Assembly: GCA_025331445.1 (NCBI GenBank)
Contig: JAIWNE010000057.1
Coordinates: 1 to 64,000 of the forward strand
Reading direction: 5' to 3'
Length of the DNA: 64,000 nucleotides
From: Blakeslea trispora
Taxonomy: Eukaryota; Mucoromycota; Mucoromycetes; Mucorales; Choanephoraceae
Each line of letters starts with the position of its first letter. The stretch's first letter is position 1. The translations under genes were made by a program, and so were the position numbers. The notes under the pieces are model-generated. The model was not told the DNA's origin. It was given only the letters and a program-made list of their open reading frames with translations, and made no database searches. Positions 37,748-49,123 of the stretch are shown here, in pieces.

Positions 37748-40700
37748 ATGTTATCGCGAGTTGGACTACTGGTGATAGGTATTTTGTTTCATGTGATATA
37801 CTTGTTCAGTATATTTGATATATACTTTACATCACCTCTTGTTCATGGCATGACACCTCACAAGAGTCCTTTGACACCTTCGGCTGATCGACTTGTGCTG
37901 TTTGTGGGCAAGTGCATTAGAAAGCTCTCACTCTTTATTTCTTGTTACTAACTTTTACTTTTAGGTGACGGTTTGAGAGCAGATAAACTTTTTGAATTGG
38001 ACGAACAAGGCGAAACTCGTGCACCTTATTTAAGAAATATCATGGAGGAAAAAGGTACCTGGGGCGTTTCTCATACTCGTGTTCCAACTGAATCAAGACC
38101 TGGACATGTAGCCATTATTGCTGGATTTTATGAAGATGTCAGTGCTGTCACAACTGGTAAGTAACAGGCGATAAATGCTTGATTAACTAGCAGATGCCAA
38201 TGACTTATTTCTTGTGCCACATAAAAAAATAAGGTTGGTCAATGAATCCTGTCAACTTTGATTCAGTTTTCAATCAGTCTGAACATACTTGGTCTTTTGG
38301 TTCACCCGATATTTTGCCAATGTTTCAACATGGTGCTAGCAATCCCGAGAAAGTAGAAACGTTCATGTATCCTGCTGAATATGAAGACTTTTCTGGTGGT
38401 AAAGAGATGAAAATAGAAAATGAAGTTTCAGCAATTTTTTAATTTATTTATGCGAAATCTATTTAGAGGCATCAAGATTGGATGTTTGGGTATTTGATCA
38501 TGTAAAAGAGCTCTTTAAGAATGCAACAATGGACCCAGTATTGGATAGACAGTTGAGGCAAAAAAAGGTAGTCTTTTTTTTGCATTTGCTTGGATTGGAC
38601 ACCAATGGACATGCTTTTAGACCTATGTCAAGAGAATACTTGGAGAACATTAGATTAGTAGACCAAGGTGTGAAAGAAATGATTGATTTGATCGAGTCAT
38701 TCTATGGCAATGATGGTCGTACTAGCTATGTTTTTACAGCAGATCACGGAATGAACAATAGAGGTGGGCATGGTGATGGCCATCCTGACTGTACTCGTAC
38801 ACCAGTCATTGCCTGGGGAGCTGGTATTCAGGAGCCTGTAAAATCAGGTCTAGGGCACGATGAGTTCTCTCAGTCATGGGGACTATCAGAAGTACAACGA
38901 AATGACATCTTGCAAGCTGATATTGCCCCATTGATGGCGCATCTCGTTGGTATCGATATTCCTGTAAATTCTGTAGGCGAGCTCCCCTTGAATTATTTAA
39001 AGGCAGATGAAATGACAAAGGCCGAAGCAGCTTTTTCAAATGCAAGACAGATTTTGGAGCAATATCAAGTGAAACAAAGTACGCAGATTCCCTTTTGAGC
39101 AAAGAAGTCTTGTTACTTATCCTTTTTTTTCTTCTATACATTGCTTAGATGAAAAACAGGAGAGCGAGCTCTTTTTTAGACCGTTTGATCGACTCTCTGG
39201 TGCCAACAATCCTTTACTGCTTGTTGCTGAAATTCAAATGCTTATCAATGACAAGCAATTTTTACGTGCTGAACAAAAGTCAAAAGAGTTAATGTCACTT
39301 TGTCTCGAGGGATTACGTTATTTCCAAACATATGACTGGCTGTTCCTGAGAAGTGTTATTACCTTTGGGTATATTGGTTGGTGTATTTATTGTCTTCAAT
39401 TCGTGACTAGACAATTCATGCTTTCATCAAAATCTGAAAACACAATTTCATCTAGAAATCGTATCATGGTATATTCACAGTTGTTCTATGATTGGTATGC
39501 AGAATTGAATGACCTTTTTTTTTTCTTTCTCAAAAATAGGTTAGTATAATCTCTTTCGCCGTTCTATCTAGTCTCTATGCCATGCTTTGGGTTCAAAAGA
39601 TGCCATTTATGTACTATGCCTATGTATTCTTTCCAATCTTTTTCTGGAACCAGATTCTACAAAACTATCACTTCATTCTCGAAACATTACAGTCGTGTCT
39701 CAGTCATGGCATTGTTCGATCTATCGCCTTTGTTGCTCTGGCTTTAGCTTTTTTGGAAGCATTAGTAAGTATAAATACAAGTGTATGTGTATGTATATAT
39801 GCGAGCTTACGAACAATTACACCTCTTATAACTAGGTTTACAGTTTCTTTAACCGTGGTGTCTTGAGTGCTATCTTTGTCCTGTTGTCTGTATGGCCATT
39901 TCTTATGCCAGCAAAGGTTCAAAAGGAGCAAAAGACCTTGTTGTTCGCTTGGAGTTTATCATGTCTGCTGACAAGTGTGTTTACTTTATTGCCTGTTGAA
40001 AAAGGTCAAGACATTAATATGGTGTAAGTCTATAGAAAAAATACACATATTGTTACAAGGCATTTACATGATTTACCCCAAGTGTTGCTGGAGGTGTAGT
40101 AGGTCTTCTAGAAGGCATTTTTGCACTCTGGAGTCTCAAGTCAAATAGTAGAGTGAGTCGAAAACTTGCGATGGTTATGATCATCCAATTACTTGTAAAC
40201 ACCTTGAGTATTGTTCTCGTCTATTTCACTGCCCTTAGTCTAGAAAACCGCCAGGGTCTTCCTGTTCTCAATCAGTATGCCAATTGGACTATAATAGGTA
40301 GCAATGATGCTTATTTGTAGCTCATCCTAGTTCTTTGTTTTTCTAACATCTTTTTTTTTTCTATCTATCTTAGGCGTATCAAGTACTTTCCCATTTATTT
40401 ATAGAGGCAAGACGTATGATGATTATTTAGCAAGACTGCTTGTTATTTGCTTTGCTTTCACTCCTGTCATGACCTTGTTGAGTATTTCTTATGAACTTTT
40501 GTTCTATGTCTCATTCTGCAATACGCTTCTGTTATGGTTAGAAGTCGAACGCTCTCTATATCGAGGCTCCTCTCCTTCCGTACGAGGACATGCTAGCCGT
40601 TCTTTGAGAGCAAGCGATGGTCGTGCAGTCCTCCTCTTTTTGTTCTTTATCAATGTTGCTTTCTTTGGTACAGGCAATGTAGCCTCTTTGAGTAGTTTCT

Positions 40701-41080
40701 CATTGGAAAGCGTTTACCGATTGACTACTCTGTTCAACCCTTTCCTTATGGGCGTGCTCTTAATCGTCAAAATCCTTGTTCCATTTTTCGTTGCCTCTTC
40801 CGTTCTGGGAATCCTTAGCTCTAGCGTTGAACTTCAGCCCTTTACCTTGTTTTTGTCTGTCATGACAATTACTGATATCCAGACTATTAACTTTTTCTAT
40901 CTAGTTACAGATTATGGCAGTTGGCTTGAAATTGGTACCTCCATTAGCCATTTCTGTATCGCTGAACTTTTTATCATCTTTACTGTTATCCTGTTCTTGT
41001 TATCGCGTATTTTAGTAGGTCATCTTGTCTTGCCCAAGCTAAATAAGGTGGTAAACCGAATGAAGCCAAAGACAAAATAG
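37748..41080 (+). CDS. MCD4: GPI ethanolamine phosphate transferase 1 (Mcd4/PIG-N)
   Basis: Nine exons: 37748-37907, 37965-38156, 38234-38398, 38467-39078, 39149-39468, 39540-39764, 39836-40023, 40083-40297 and 40374-41080; 927 aa, the usual Mcd4 size. The N-terminus is a TM helix followed by [13 protein letters not shown], a PIG-N hallmark. The alkaline-phosphatase-like catalytic domain shows GDGLRADK (metal site), [10 protein letters not shown] with the nucleophile Thr at about residue 95, LLGLDTNGH and [15 protein letters not shown]. Multiple TM helices fill the C-terminal half. The enzyme adds ethanolamine phosphate to the first mannose of GPI precursors in the ER. Its donor, phosphatidylethanolamine, is the lipid tied to CSF1-type proteins next door. 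The first intron (37908-37964) only works with a GC donor. Confidence 0.95.
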
Positions 41081-41409
41081 AAGCTCTCTTGATATATAAA
41101 CAGAAATAAACAAAAAGACATGTATTTATTTACGGCAAAGGTAGATAATTCATTCGCTTTTTCCGAATGAATGAGGTAATGTTGGCTAATTTGTTGTCGA
41201 CCTCAGTCTTGTCTTGAATAATTGTCTATCAGGCAATCTTGCTTACAACTCATGATAAGGAGGTAAAGTCAACCAAACGTAATTTTTCTTTGCTCTACTA
41301 CCTTGTAAACAATGGCACACCCATTCAGATATAAACAACATTCTCTGTTTGATACTTATTGTACAAAATAACAAGAAAATGGCAAATGCATAATTTATTC
41401 TTAAAGAAG
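41081..41409. other. Intergenic between convergent genes
   Basis: 3' regions of Mcd4 (+) and the sterol glucosyltransferase (-). AT-rich with no gene visible. Confidence 0.6.
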
Positions 41410-44400
41410 TTATGTATCTCTGAGTTTCCAAGAGCCTGGTGAAATAGAACCAGAGGCTGCTTCTTCTATGATGGTCCATTCTTGATCCTCTTCGCCAGTG
41501 CTCGTTACCAAGCCTTCGTTGGGTGCTTTGGATGCCGTCTTCTGAATGGATGACAGCGTCCTTGCCCTTGCAAGTTCCATATCGCGATATATGCATTGAA
41601 CAGCTGTCTCAACCCCTGACTCTGCTCGAATCTTCTCGCCCACACGACTAGCCACTCTAAGCATAGTGTCGTCTGTGGAAACAACTCGTAAAGCCACAGA
41701 TAATGATTCCACAGTCAATCGTTTGATACATTTACCAATACCCATCTCTTGTACACGTTCACCCCAAAAAAACTGATCTGCAAAGAACGGCTTGATGACT
41801 GTAGGCCTTCCTGCTCGTAGACCTGCAGCTGTTGTACCAGCCCCACCATGATGGATCACTGCTCTTATCTTGGGAAAGAGCCAATCATGAGGTACTGAGT
41901 GTACACTTAAGATAGTGCCAGGATGTTTTCTCAAGATATCTTCTTCATGATTCTGCGGGTCTTTCTGTAATCGAGAAGACCATCCACGAGAAATGATTGC
42001 CCTTACATTAGACAGCAAGACTGACTCAACAATAACTCGTGTGATCTCAACCGGGTCAGGCACGATAATGGAACCAAATCCAATATAGACGATAGGACGA
42101 GCATCAGGTGCCTCAATGAACGATTTAAGATCTGGATCAGGTGTCCAACCGGTCTGTGGATTATCAAGAAACCAATAACCAGTACAGTGGATCCAATCAA
42201 GCCAATCGAGTGGGCTTGGTACAATACTTGGGCTAAACGAGTAAAGGTAAGGAATCTTCCATACTTCTAGTTTCTCATAGCTTGTGGCTGGTATGCCTAG
42301 CACATTCTTTCGAAACGAATTTGTGCGTGCGGCGATTGCTCTCCAGATAGCATGGTCAAAAAGAACATAGGTCATGTCATTGTACAGACGTCCCTTGGGA
42401 TTATTAGGAGTAGCAAATGGATGAGGGAATGAGCGTGTTCGTGTCATTGGCATAGGAAATGATCTAAAATAGGGCACTTGTAGTGCTTCAGCCATATGAA
42501 TACCAATCATAGCACTAGGGCTTTCAATGATAATATCTGTGTTTTGGACTGCACGCCATGCAAGTGTAAGTAATTCATCTATCCATACTTTGAACTAATG
42601 ATCAAACTATTAGGATAGTATGTTCTTCTCTCTCTCTCTCAAGACTATCTATACAATACCAGACGCAAGCCTTCCACTACAAAGTTGACACTAAAAAAGT
42701 TATTCTCTACACAGATTCTCTAAAGAAAAAAGAAAGGCAAAAAAGATTAGCAAGCAGTAGATGAACTTGCATCAAATGTCATACCATCAATTCGCTTGGA
42801 TCGCCTCCGATACTTTTGAATTCAATATCATGTTCTTCTATCCAATCTTTGAATTCGTCATGTGTGGCAATCCTGCAACGGTGTCCGTCTTTCATCAATC
42901 CTTTGCATAATGCAATATAAGGCTGTACATCACCTCGAGTACCAATAGTGATGCAGGTAAAATGTAATGATTTATCAGGTTTTCTATAAGTCACTGTCTC
43001 ACTTGTTGAGCGAGAAAGAACAGGAAGTGCTATATCTTTGGGCACAGTGGCACGTATGTTTTCTTTCAAGTCATCCTCCATCAAGCGGGCTTCCCAGTTC
43101 TTGATTTTCTGTTCTTCAAGATCAGATTCAGTATGCGGCTCAAGTGCCCTTTTATGTTGCAGAAACAATTTGGCAAAGCAACTGTTTCTTCTTGTAACAG
43201 AAGAGAACTCCAGATAGATTTCTTTCTTGGTTTGAGTGAGAATACTAAGCGAATGAAACAGATATCCTCGACTCCTCAGTTTCTGTACTCGAATCACATC
43301 TTTAAATGGTATGATCATCTAAACAGGGAAATGAAAGTTTAGTCCCCCCTTTTCTGTATTTCGTGGCACTTGAACATCAATCTTATTTTACTTTGGCTCT
43401 TGTAGCAAATCCCTTTGAATTAAAAGAGATATGATTGGTAGAAATATAAAGCTTGCCGTAGCATGGTAATGTCTTCATAAGTGAACATCGGTATACTAAT
43501 GTAAGCGCTTAGCCCATCATTTCTGTCATCATTACTCTTTTTTCTTTTTTTTTACCTGACAAGAGCTTCTCAGAGGATGGAAAGACAAAGTATTTCTTAA
43601 AATTCATCATGATACGATCGTCTAATACTTCGGCCTCATCTGCACGTGCACTTTCTCTGACAGTGCAGGATGGACCATCTTCATTGTCCTCTTCATCCTC
43701 ATCTTCTTCATCCTCTTCATCCTCATACTCAGTACCTGTGGTAGGGTTGCCAACCATAGCATTTACGCCCAACAAGCCATACACTAATTTCATTCCTGAC
43801 TTTCGCTTACCATCCAGCCAGCTAGTAGTATCCTCATCTTCAGAACTAGATTCTCTATCCATCGGACTTGACCTCACTGTGGATTTACTGGAAGATAAAG
43901 ATGGATAGATAAGATCTTTGAGTGCTCCCGGAACAGCGAGTGCATTTGCTATCACAGAATTGGTTTTTTTGCTGGTATTATCTAATGAAGATGTCGATGG
44001 CACCTTGTTTAGTGTGGCAGGTATAGTAATAGGCTGTGAATCCGCATCATACAAGTCTGATATAGAGAGTGAAGGCGAATTGTCATTTGACTCCATCATC
44101 TTTTCGTCAATTGATTTTACGGATAAAGTTCTTTGCCGGGGTGATCCAGAGTCTTTATGATTGGCATTTTCCCATGCATCTCTTAGACATCTGAAAGTAT
44201 GCTCAATATCAGTAAAATAGGCGAAATAATACTAAAAAAAGAAAGAAAGAACTGTTAGCACGTGCCTTTCTTCTTTTTTCCTGTTATTTACTTCATCCAT
44301 CACAAAACTATCATCAATACCAACAGCTCTGATTTCAAGGAATTTTTGAAATTCAAACGCTTCAGTCTGCTCGATATCCAGGATGTTTTTAAAAGGTAAT

Positions 44401-45591
44401 GTGATCTTGAGACAGCTGCCATTGTTTTTGGCCTTAAATATAGCTCTTTGCAAAGCATTTGTCCTACATTGTTTTTTTTTGTTATTTAGCATACAGGTCA
44501 ACTCAAGCTTGATCTTACCATTCGATCAATCCAGCTTGTGTATCTGCCTGTAGATGCCATGTCTTATCCATTGTCTTGATTCTTAGTCCATATTTTCTTT
44601 TTGTCGAATGTCGTATAGAAATAGCGCTTTTTAAATCGATTTTACCAAGTGGAGAGTAGGAATCAGATGAGTTCTCATACCATGATAAGACATTGTCGCG
44701 GATATCAAAATAAAATCGTTCGTAGCTGTATTTCATCTTGTTTGATTTTCTTAGCAGCAGGTAACCTGACTTATGAAATGCAAACTATAGAGTGCATGTG
44801 TTCAATAGGCATGATTCATATAAAGTTATGCAGTCTATCGTCACATACCTGGTTCTTTGGCAGAGAAGCATAGAAGCATATATGATGCTCTGTTAAATAG
44901 AGAAAACCAGGAACAATAGCTGATTGGACTAGATAACATGGCCATTCTATCACAATAAAGAAAAACAATCAGTTGGAGTCCATGTATCAAAGGAGCCTGA
45001 AATGCTTCACCTCCTCTTAGTTCCTCCTTTCTAGGAAGATCAAACACTGCTTTTAATCGGTCTTCTATGCTCTGGTCATTTGGTAGTGAGGCTGTAGTCG
45101 CTGTAATATGAGTAGAGGCTGTCTCCTCTTCGATTTTCGCACCTGTCGCTTCTGCAAGAAGTTGTCGAATTTGATCAGTTCTTTCGGTTAGGATATTAGT
45201 GTTGTGTTCCAAAGTGCCATCGTGGTCATCTGGAAGGTCCCAAGTGCTGCTGTGTGTTGATAAGGCCTCTACTGAACGGCGCAGATCTAGCATAAGAGCT
45301 GAGTCAAAAATTACTTTTGCTGTGTTATGTTTGTTGTTTTCATTTACCACTAGTAGAACCTAAAGAACAGAATATGAATACAAAAAAGAAAAAAGAGAGA
45401 GAACCAAGCCAACAAATTGTTACTGTTTATGATTATACCTTTCATGTCCTCTGCGTCTTGTGTCTCAAACTAATAGCTTGTCTTAGTCATAAACAGTCTG
45501 TACACAGTTATGAAAATAAAAAGGAAAGAAGGCTTACTACTTGAGCTGCTGCTGAGACAAACTGAAGAACATTGTGACTTGTTGTATCCAT
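41410..45591 (-). CDS. Sterol 3-beta-glucosyltransferase (Ugt51/Atg26-like), GRAM-PH-GRAM-GT28
   Basis: Twelve exons on the minus strand: 45538-45591, 45439-45463, 45348-45359, 45011-45298, 44849-44946, 44519-44784, 44292-44463, 43556-44231, 43392-43495, 42785-43318, 42660-42719 and 41410-42594; 1157 aa (yeast Ugt51 is 1198). Domains: GRAM start at about 126-159, PH at about 160-247 (SGYLLLRKS and FYFDIRDNVLSWYEN), a Ser- and Asp/Glu-rich linker, second GRAM at about 530-600, and GT28 from about 683 (TIGTRGDVQPYIALCKGL), with the UDP-sugar site VIHHGGAGTTAAGLRAG near 1005. It glucosylates membrane sterols. In some yeasts Atg26 takes part in pexophagy. The first three small exons (54, 25 and 12 nt) are the least certain; a read-through of 45299-45347 would give another short N-terminus. 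Confidence 0.92.
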
Positions 45592-45937
45592 TTTGTTGGT
45601 ATTATATCTGTTAGAAAAAAAAAAGAAAGAAATCAAAAAGAAGAAGGAAAAGAAAAAAGTGAGAGAGAGAAGATAGCAATTGTAGAGTGCGGAACTTGAA
45701 AAGAGGTGTGCGGGCCTTCAGAACTGATAACCTTATGCAAATAAAATATACATACAATGTGAATTGTATATCCATTTTGATTAGCTCAACTATAGATCTT
45801 GTGTATATAACAATATTGAACAGTCTTTAGATTGTGTGTCATTGTTTGCAGCAAAATACAACAAGAAAACCTCTTGATTTATCTATTTCTTTTTTTCTTG
45901 TATGCTTTGCTGCACGGAACACGCTTTTTTTTTGTGT

Positions 45938-46231
45938 ATGCTAAAGTCGTACAAGAAAATCAAACACAAGCCTTTTCAGATCGGCAACAAACTTGAAGCA
46001 ACAGAACATCATCTCAATGATGACCTTAATGACATACCGCAACAATGGTTTTGTCAGCCAATTCCTATTCAATCCATTATCGCTTGTATCTGAAGTTATA
46101 ATAAACGCAATTGGCAAACAAGACAAAGAGAAACAGAAGAGTTGATTGAACATGAGGACAAATGGTGCTTTGAGTTAAAAGAACATTTAGACAGACTGAA
46201 GAAAGAATATTTAATTAGTTTTTCGCCATGA
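45938..46231 (+). pseudogene. Short ORF interrupted by one in-frame TGA
   Basis: A frame from the ATG at 45938 encodes 51 residues (KPFQIGNKLEATEHHLNDD segment), stops at TGA 46091-46093, and goes on in the same frame for 45 more charged, helical codons (RQRETEELIEHEDKW) to the TGA ending at 46231. Codon content and charge are similar on both sides. No intron that removes the TGA keeps the frame. A CGA-to-TGA change would explain it. I do not recognise the family. It may be a decayed small gene, or chance. Confidence 0.3.
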
Positions 46232-46984
46232 CTAGGTATTGGCTTCAAAATCAATGCATACAGTATCAGCAATACGATCACTCACAAGTACATGCATCAA
46301 AACCCAAAAAAACCTTGTCATGATCTTTTATGATAAAGCCTATCAGAGGGATAACTTGTGTCTGATTAATCGATGAATATAAAAACAAGTGTTTGATAGT
46401 TATTGAGAAAGAGAGAGAGAGAGGGCCTTTTAAATGGTTTATTTACAACGAGATAATACCAATCTAAGACTAACAGATGTTAGGCAGTTATTTGCATTTC
46501 TTGGTTGAACATATCATATTCATCGTACCAAGCACATTAGAGTGAATATGCAAAAGATAAAAAGAAAGTAAAGCCAACTAGCTCACGAAAGCTCCAAACA
46601 GATTTAGCAGCAAGAAGAATTCATACACCTTCGATTCAAAACTATTCTTGGTGCAGAGAACATGTGTTCTAAATTCAATTGGCTTACTATATTGATTCAT
46701 ATTGTTTGCATGCTCTCTAGTATATCAGATCTTGTAATTTAGTTATATTTCTCTCTCTCTCTCTCTAAATATACAGTCTACTACTGAGAAAGTCACCACT
46801 TATATTTCGAATGACTATTTCATTCATACAATCGCCATTGCTTTATTGGAGCAAATTATTCTGTCGGCGCATAATATCATCTAAATAAAGAAACTAGTAT
46901 TGTGTAACAGGTGGCCCAAAAGATTTTTTTTTTATAGTGTTCCTTAAGAGTTTAATAAAATCAGCCAGGTGAAGTTACAAAAAA

Positions 46985-47115
46985 TGGTTCGATTGGAGCT
47001 CAAAAAACTGACCAATTGAATCTCAAAATTTATGAGCCATTGGGGCACACAGAAATGGGCAAGTGAGCTTCGAATCCCGATCAATTTTTTTTTCCAATTG
47101 AGGGCGGATGCACTG
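46985..47115 (+). repeat. Promoter-associated repeat, copy B
   Basis: Degenerate units of about 23-24 bp start near 46987, 47010, 47034 and 47057 (core like GACCAATTGAATCTCAAAA). A T-run follows, then the terminus CCAATTGAGGGCGGATGCACTG at 47094-47115 (quoted in parts: CCAATTGAGGGCGG, then ATGCACTG). The end resembles the outer end of a DNA-transposon TIR (CAGTGC read outward-in). It ends 69 bp before the zinc-finger start codon. A TTCGAATCCC word inside looks like a Pol III B-box. Confidence 0.7.
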
Positions 47116-47183
47116 TCATACTTTTTTTTTTCTTTCCTTTTGTTTTAAGTTCTATAGCGCGACGCAAAAAAAGAAAGAAAGAA

Positions 47184-48754
47184 ATGGATTTTACTAATTT
47201 GTCGATGCAAGAGCCATCTACATATACTCCACCTTTTGAATTGAAAGATGGCATGCCCATTTTAAGTTATTTACCTCCAACACAAACAGTAACACAGCCA
47301 TTCATGCCATCTCCACCTTGCTCTGTACCTGACCAACAACAGCTTCTTCCATTTTATAATACAAACAATATAAGTTCAATCAGTATTCCACACGATAACA
47401 TTGAACAGAGTACACTAGATATGGCACACAGTATGAACGTATGTGAATATAAACAAAAAAAAGCAAATTGACACCAAGAAAAAATAATAATTAAATATAC
47501 CCAATAGAACCAATATCAAGCAGCTCAGATCTTACCTGTCCAATACAACGATACAGCCATTGGATTGAGTTCAAGCAGGACAAGCCAGCAACCAAGTTTT
47601 GCTTATTCTAACGAAACAGCTGCTATCTTAATCCAACAGCAACCAAACGATGCACAAGATAACTCTAAATCATTACACCATGGCACAGACACCGAGCCAG
47701 TTAACCTAAAACAATTTCAGGACATGTCCCGAGAAGAATTGATCGCGAGACTTGTTGTACTCGAAAAAGAAAAACAGCCTGTTTGTGAAGAAGAAACAGA
47801 GACAGAGGGAGCACCTAACAACAAAACAAGCGCAATCACCATAGTTATCGATGAAGAAGAGCTCGTTGTCGAGCAGACAAAGACCTGTTTGTGGGCTGGC
47901 TGCGGAGAGAAATTTGATGATCTACAATCCTTGACAACACATATCGGCGAAGCTCATGTGGGTGGTGGAAAGGTAAAACAAAAAAACAAAAAAACAAGAT
48001 TTCCTTTTAATATCATTTCTCTTTAGCCTACTTATAGATGCGAATGGGAAAAATGCCCAAGAATCAACAAGCCGTTTACAAAGCGCCACAAGATGTTTAA
48101 TCACCTTAGAACACATACAGGAGAACGACCTTTTGCCTGTCCAAAACCAGGTAAGATGAATTTAGTGTTATTTTATTTCTCTTCTGACTGTTATTTCTTT
48201 TTCGAAAAAAAAAATTGAATATAAAAATAGATTGCAACAAAAAGTTTTCACGTCCAGACTCGCTGACAACTCATATAAAGACACATTCAAGTATACGCCC
48301 ATTTATCTGTAAATATAAAAGTTGCGGAAAAGCCTATTATCATGCACGATCTTTAAAGAAGCATGAGAAGTTGCATGAAACAACAATTACCATTGATGCT
48401 ACAGGGTCCTTATTATTGCCGCCACAGTTACCATTAGAAGCTCCAGCTGTGTCACAAACAATTACCACTGTGATATCAGCTCTACCTGTCCAACAACAGC
48501 CTTACTTTCAAACAATTGCAACCAATGCACCTGTGGTACAACCACAACAGTCGCCCACAACACAGACCTTTGATCCTAACTTATCCTTTTATTCTCCTGT
48601 TGCTCAGTCACAACCTTCTTCAGCTCCCTCTTATCCTGATCACAATCTCAATTTCCCAACTCAATTCAATAGCAATTTTGTAGTTGATTCTATAAATCCT
48701 GCTATGGTTCCTGTTTATATGCACGCACCACCATCCTGCAATCAACCACAGTAA
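47184..48754 (+). CDS. C2H2 zinc-finger transcription factor, tandem CWCH2 type
   Basis: Exons 47184-47438, 47508-47972, 48027-48150 and 48231-48754; 455 aa. Both termini are rich in Pro, Gln, Ser and Thr (activation-like). Four C-x4-C fingers sit at about residues 216-312. The first two carry Trp between the cysteines (CLWAGC and CEWEKC), which is the tandem CWCH2 signature shared by GLI, ZIC, GLIS, PacC and Zap1-type factors. The third ([16 protein letters not shown]) and fourth ([16 protein letters not shown]) follow with TGERPF-like and SIRPFI linkers. A nuclear DNA-binding regulator is very likely. Which regulon it controls cannot be told; PacC-like pH or Zap1-like zinc control are options but the finger number and spacing do not settle it. 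Confidence 0.9.
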
Positions 48755-49123
48755 TTCTCTTAAAATTCCTCTGTTCTAGGCTGGCTCCTCGCACTTTTGT
48801 GTACAGATGTATATTGAGCAATACGATATGTACTATATTTTTATTTATTGTGTCACATTGTCTTTTGTTACAGAAATACCCCTAATTTTCAATTAATAAA
48901 CAAAAATACAGTCATTTTGATATTCTTTCTTTTTCTTTCTGTCTTGTTCAGTTAGACAAAGCCATTAGCAATTCAATAAAAACATGAAGCTTACTGCAGT
49001 TTCTCTATATTAGACCACACGTTGAAGTCTCGCATATTTCGCATTCACTGATAAATAAACTCGACAAGATATTTAGAGAATCGTTGGTTGCAAGCAAGTG
49101 TATTGAGTACTAAAAGATTTATA
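48755..49123. other. Intergenic
   Basis: 3' region of the zinc-finger gene up to the left end of the Tc1/mariner relic. AT-rich with no coding frame. Confidence 0.6.

Larger units (their letters stand above)
45592..47183. other. Intergenic, 1.6 kb
   Basis: Promoter side of the sterol glucosyltransferase (GA-rich 5' UTR around 45617-45672) and of the zinc-finger gene. It holds a possible broken ORF (45938-46231), GA/CT microsatellites (46411-46422 and 46751-46766) and repeat copy B. Nothing else was seen. Confidence 0.55.

Noticed and set aside
43609..43908. Poly-Ser frame on the plus strand
   Set aside because: Antisense shadow of the Asp/Glu-rich linker in the sterol glucosyltransferase.
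47055..47080. A second tRNA gene, suggested by GCTTCGAATCCC
   Set aside because: No acceptor, D or anticodon stem can be folded around it; it is kept only as a B-box-like word in a repeat.
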